Below, in pieces: positions 22,344-23,295 of a DNA stretch of 23,295 nucleotides. Source of the DNA: JAYUHK01 sp043767025 (GTDB lineage: Bacteria > Bacteroidota > Bacteroidia > Chitinophagales > Saprospiraceae). Location: contig JAYUHK010000159.1 in the NCBI GenBank assembly GCA_043767025.1, positions 1 to 23,295 on the forward strand, in the 5' to 3' direction. A model generated the notes under the pieces. It made no database searches, was not told the origin of the DNA, and saw nothing but the letters and a program-made list of their open reading frames with translations. How positions within the stretch are numbered: the first letter of the stretch is position 1; each line of letters starts with the position of its first letter. A program made the position numbers and the translations under genes.

Positions 22344-22571
22344 TTTACTCATAATATAATCACAAATAATTCTGTGAAAATAATTACAAACGTGTGCTGT
22401 GTGAAGTGATTTTCGGGCGCAAAAAATTTTTCTGTAATTAATTTTCACATCTTCAACGCTTTCTGTCGTCAAAAAGTTGAGTTTTGTCTATTAATTGTAA
22501 AAAAAAATATAATTTTAAAAATAATCTGCGTTTAAGCGTACTTTTATGTAGGATTATTTACGGAATACTCG

Positions 22572-22596
22572 TATCTTTGTAAAAATATTTTACAAA
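22572..22596 (+). promoter_or_regulatory. Sigma-factor promoter -7 element overlapped by a perfect 9-3-9 dyad
   Basis: TATCTTTG (22572-22579) is an exact -7 element; no clear TTG lies at -33. From 22576 to 22596 runs TTTGTAAAA-ATA-TTTTACAAA, a perfect inverted repeat over the end of the -7 element and the expected transcription start. A protein bound here would block initiation, so it is a good operator candidate for autoregulation or for the neighbouring regulators. Confidence 0.5.
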
Positions 22597-22632
22597 ATTA
22601 TTTTTTCTTGCTAAAAAAATATTCATTTTACC

Positions 22633-23178
22633 ATGAAACCAAGCACAGCTCCATCTGTTATTTTAATTTCTGACCAACTGCGGGAGGTCGCCTACGCATT
22701 GCGCTCTTTCGCACTCAAACTTACGGGCAGCGCTGCCGATGCCGATGATTTGTACCAAGATACTACGCTTCGCATCATCACGAATGCCGACAAATATACG
22801 CCCGACACGAACTTTAAGGCGTGGTCGCTTACGATTATGCGCAACGTTTTTATCAACGAATACCGAAAGCGAACCCGCAGAGGGCAGCTTCTCGAATTGT
22901 CCCAAAAAAGCAAGCAGTTGAGTGTAGGCGAACAACCTGTTTTCAACGGCGCAGAAAGTGGTATGGGCTACAAAGAGCTAATGAAAATGGTCAATACGTT
23001 GAGCGACGAGCTTCGCGTACCGTTTTGGATGGCTTATCAGGGCTACCAGTACGACGAAATAGCCGAGCAACTCGCAGTGCCGCTTGGCACTATTAAGAGT
23101 CGGATATTTTTTGCGCGTAAAAAATTGATGGGTCTTTACAACAGTGCGCACGGAATTTCGAGTGTGCAAGCGGCGTAA
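22633..23178 (+). CDS. ECF-type RNA polymerase sigma factor
   Basis: A 181-residue alternative sigma factor. Region 2 is at about 25-82 (FALKLTGSAADADDLYQDTTLRI, then NFKAWSLTIMRNVFINEYRKR), with the acidic -10 recognition helix and the core-binding DDLYQDT. Region 4 is at about 115-168 (LRVPFWMAYQGYQYDEIAEQL, then VPLGTIKSRIFFARKKL), a complete helix-turn-helix. Region 3 is absent, as in all ECF factors. The start is fixed by the promoter and by the short N-terminal tail before region 2. No anti-sigma gene follows within the 117 bases left; instead repeat sequences appear. The inducing signal is therefore unknown. Confidence 0.92.
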   Translation: MKPSTAPSVILISDQLREVAYALRSFALKLTGSAADADDLYQDTTLRIITNADKYTPDTNFKAWSLTIMRNVFINEYRKRTRRGQLLELSQKSKQLSVGEQPVFNGAESGMGYKELMKMVNTLSDELRVPFWMAYQGYQYDEIAEQLAVPLGTIKSRIFFARKKLMGLYNSAHGISSVQAA

Positions 23179-23190
23179 AATGTCATCAGA

Positions 23191-23216
23191 AATGAAGAAA
23201 AAATAAGGTACTCTAA
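23191..23216 (-). repeat. Possible degenerate third copy of the pyrimidine-rich repeat (inverted)
   Basis: Read on the minus strand, CTTATTTTTTCTTCATT (23191-23207) is identical to part of copy B, and the preceding bases align loosely. Copies B and C therefore flank the sigma-factor gene in opposite orientation. The low complexity of the tract makes this weaker than the A/B match. Confidence 0.35.
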
Positions 23217-23246
23217 TTTTTCAAATAAATTCAATCAATAACAAGG

Positions 23247-23294
23247 CATTTTTGAGGCGCAACGCAGGGCGTTGAAACGAAAAAATAACGCAGT
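23247..23294 (+). repeat. Dispersed hairpin repeat, copy 2
   Basis: Starts CATTTTTGAGGCGC, then a hairpin CAACGC-AGG-GCGTTG, then AAACGAAAAAATAACGCAGT, aligning with 13270-13318. It lies 68 bases after the sigma-factor stop and may continue beyond the window edge. Confidence 0.75.
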
Positions 23295-23295
23295 G

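Larger units (their letters stand above)
22218..22632. other. 415-base divergent spacer with tandem repeat, dispersed repeat and promoter
   Basis: Holds a two-unit tandem repeat (22248-22275), copy B of the 40-base pyrimidine-rich repeat (22304-22343), and the sigma-factor promoter with an overlapping dyad (22572-22596). No protein gene is supported in it. Confidence 0.7.

Overview
The window looks like chromosomal DNA of a member of the phylum Bacteroidota (a Cytophagia- or Saprospiria-like lineage is an inference, not proven). Evidence: several promoter-like sites of the Bacteroidota type (TAnnTTTG at -7, sometimes with TTG near -33), AT-rich starts without strong Shine-Dalgarno sequences, a TonB-dependent receptor with an N-terminal carboxypeptidase-like domain, a DUF2723/TMEM260-type membrane protein and a BNR/Vps10-like giant secreted protein. 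No rRNA, tRNA, CRISPR array or transposase was seen.

Layout. 1-3457 (+): pssA, purS, rsmI and a GT-C type membrane glycosyltransferase, the last two overlapping. 3467-4606 (-): recO followed by a single-domain rhodanese. 4607-5242: AT-rich leader with two promoter-like sites, then a secreted two-repeat lipocalin-like protein (5243-6085) closed by a strong terminator. 6408-9440 (+): DUF2723 protein, ending at a bidirectional terminator shared with the convergent 1070-residue BNR/Vps10-like secreted protein (9537-12749, -). 12750-13479: a 730-base divergent intergenic region packed with hairpins and a dispersed repeat. 13480-15783 (+): TonB-dependent receptor. 15800-20468 (-): nfu-type Fe-S carrier followed by a 1333-residue double cyclase-ATPase-TPR protein. 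20657-23178: a small regulatory cluster of two unrelated helix-turn-helix regulators (convergent) and an ECF sigma factor.

How the genes may work together. The first block is housekeeping (phospholipid, purine, rRNA modification, recombination). The middle is cell-envelope biology: two GT-C membrane enzymes, secreted proteins and an outer-membrane receptor. The right part is signalling and regulation: a cyclase whose domain order matches animal soluble adenylyl cyclase, plus HTH regulators and a sigma factor.

The least-explained material is non-coding. (i) A 48-49 base repeat occurs at 13270 and 23247, with a compensatory base-pair change in its hairpin. (ii) A 40-base pyrimidine-rich element occurs at 6285 and 22304 with only T/C differences, and a weaker inverted copy lies at 23191. 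(iii) Two identically spaced dyads, TTTGTAAA-N4-TTTTACAA, lie at the end of the XRE regulator gene and on the sigma-factor promoter. I do not see a demonstrably new multi-gene system; the cyclase and these repeats are the best candidates for follow-up.
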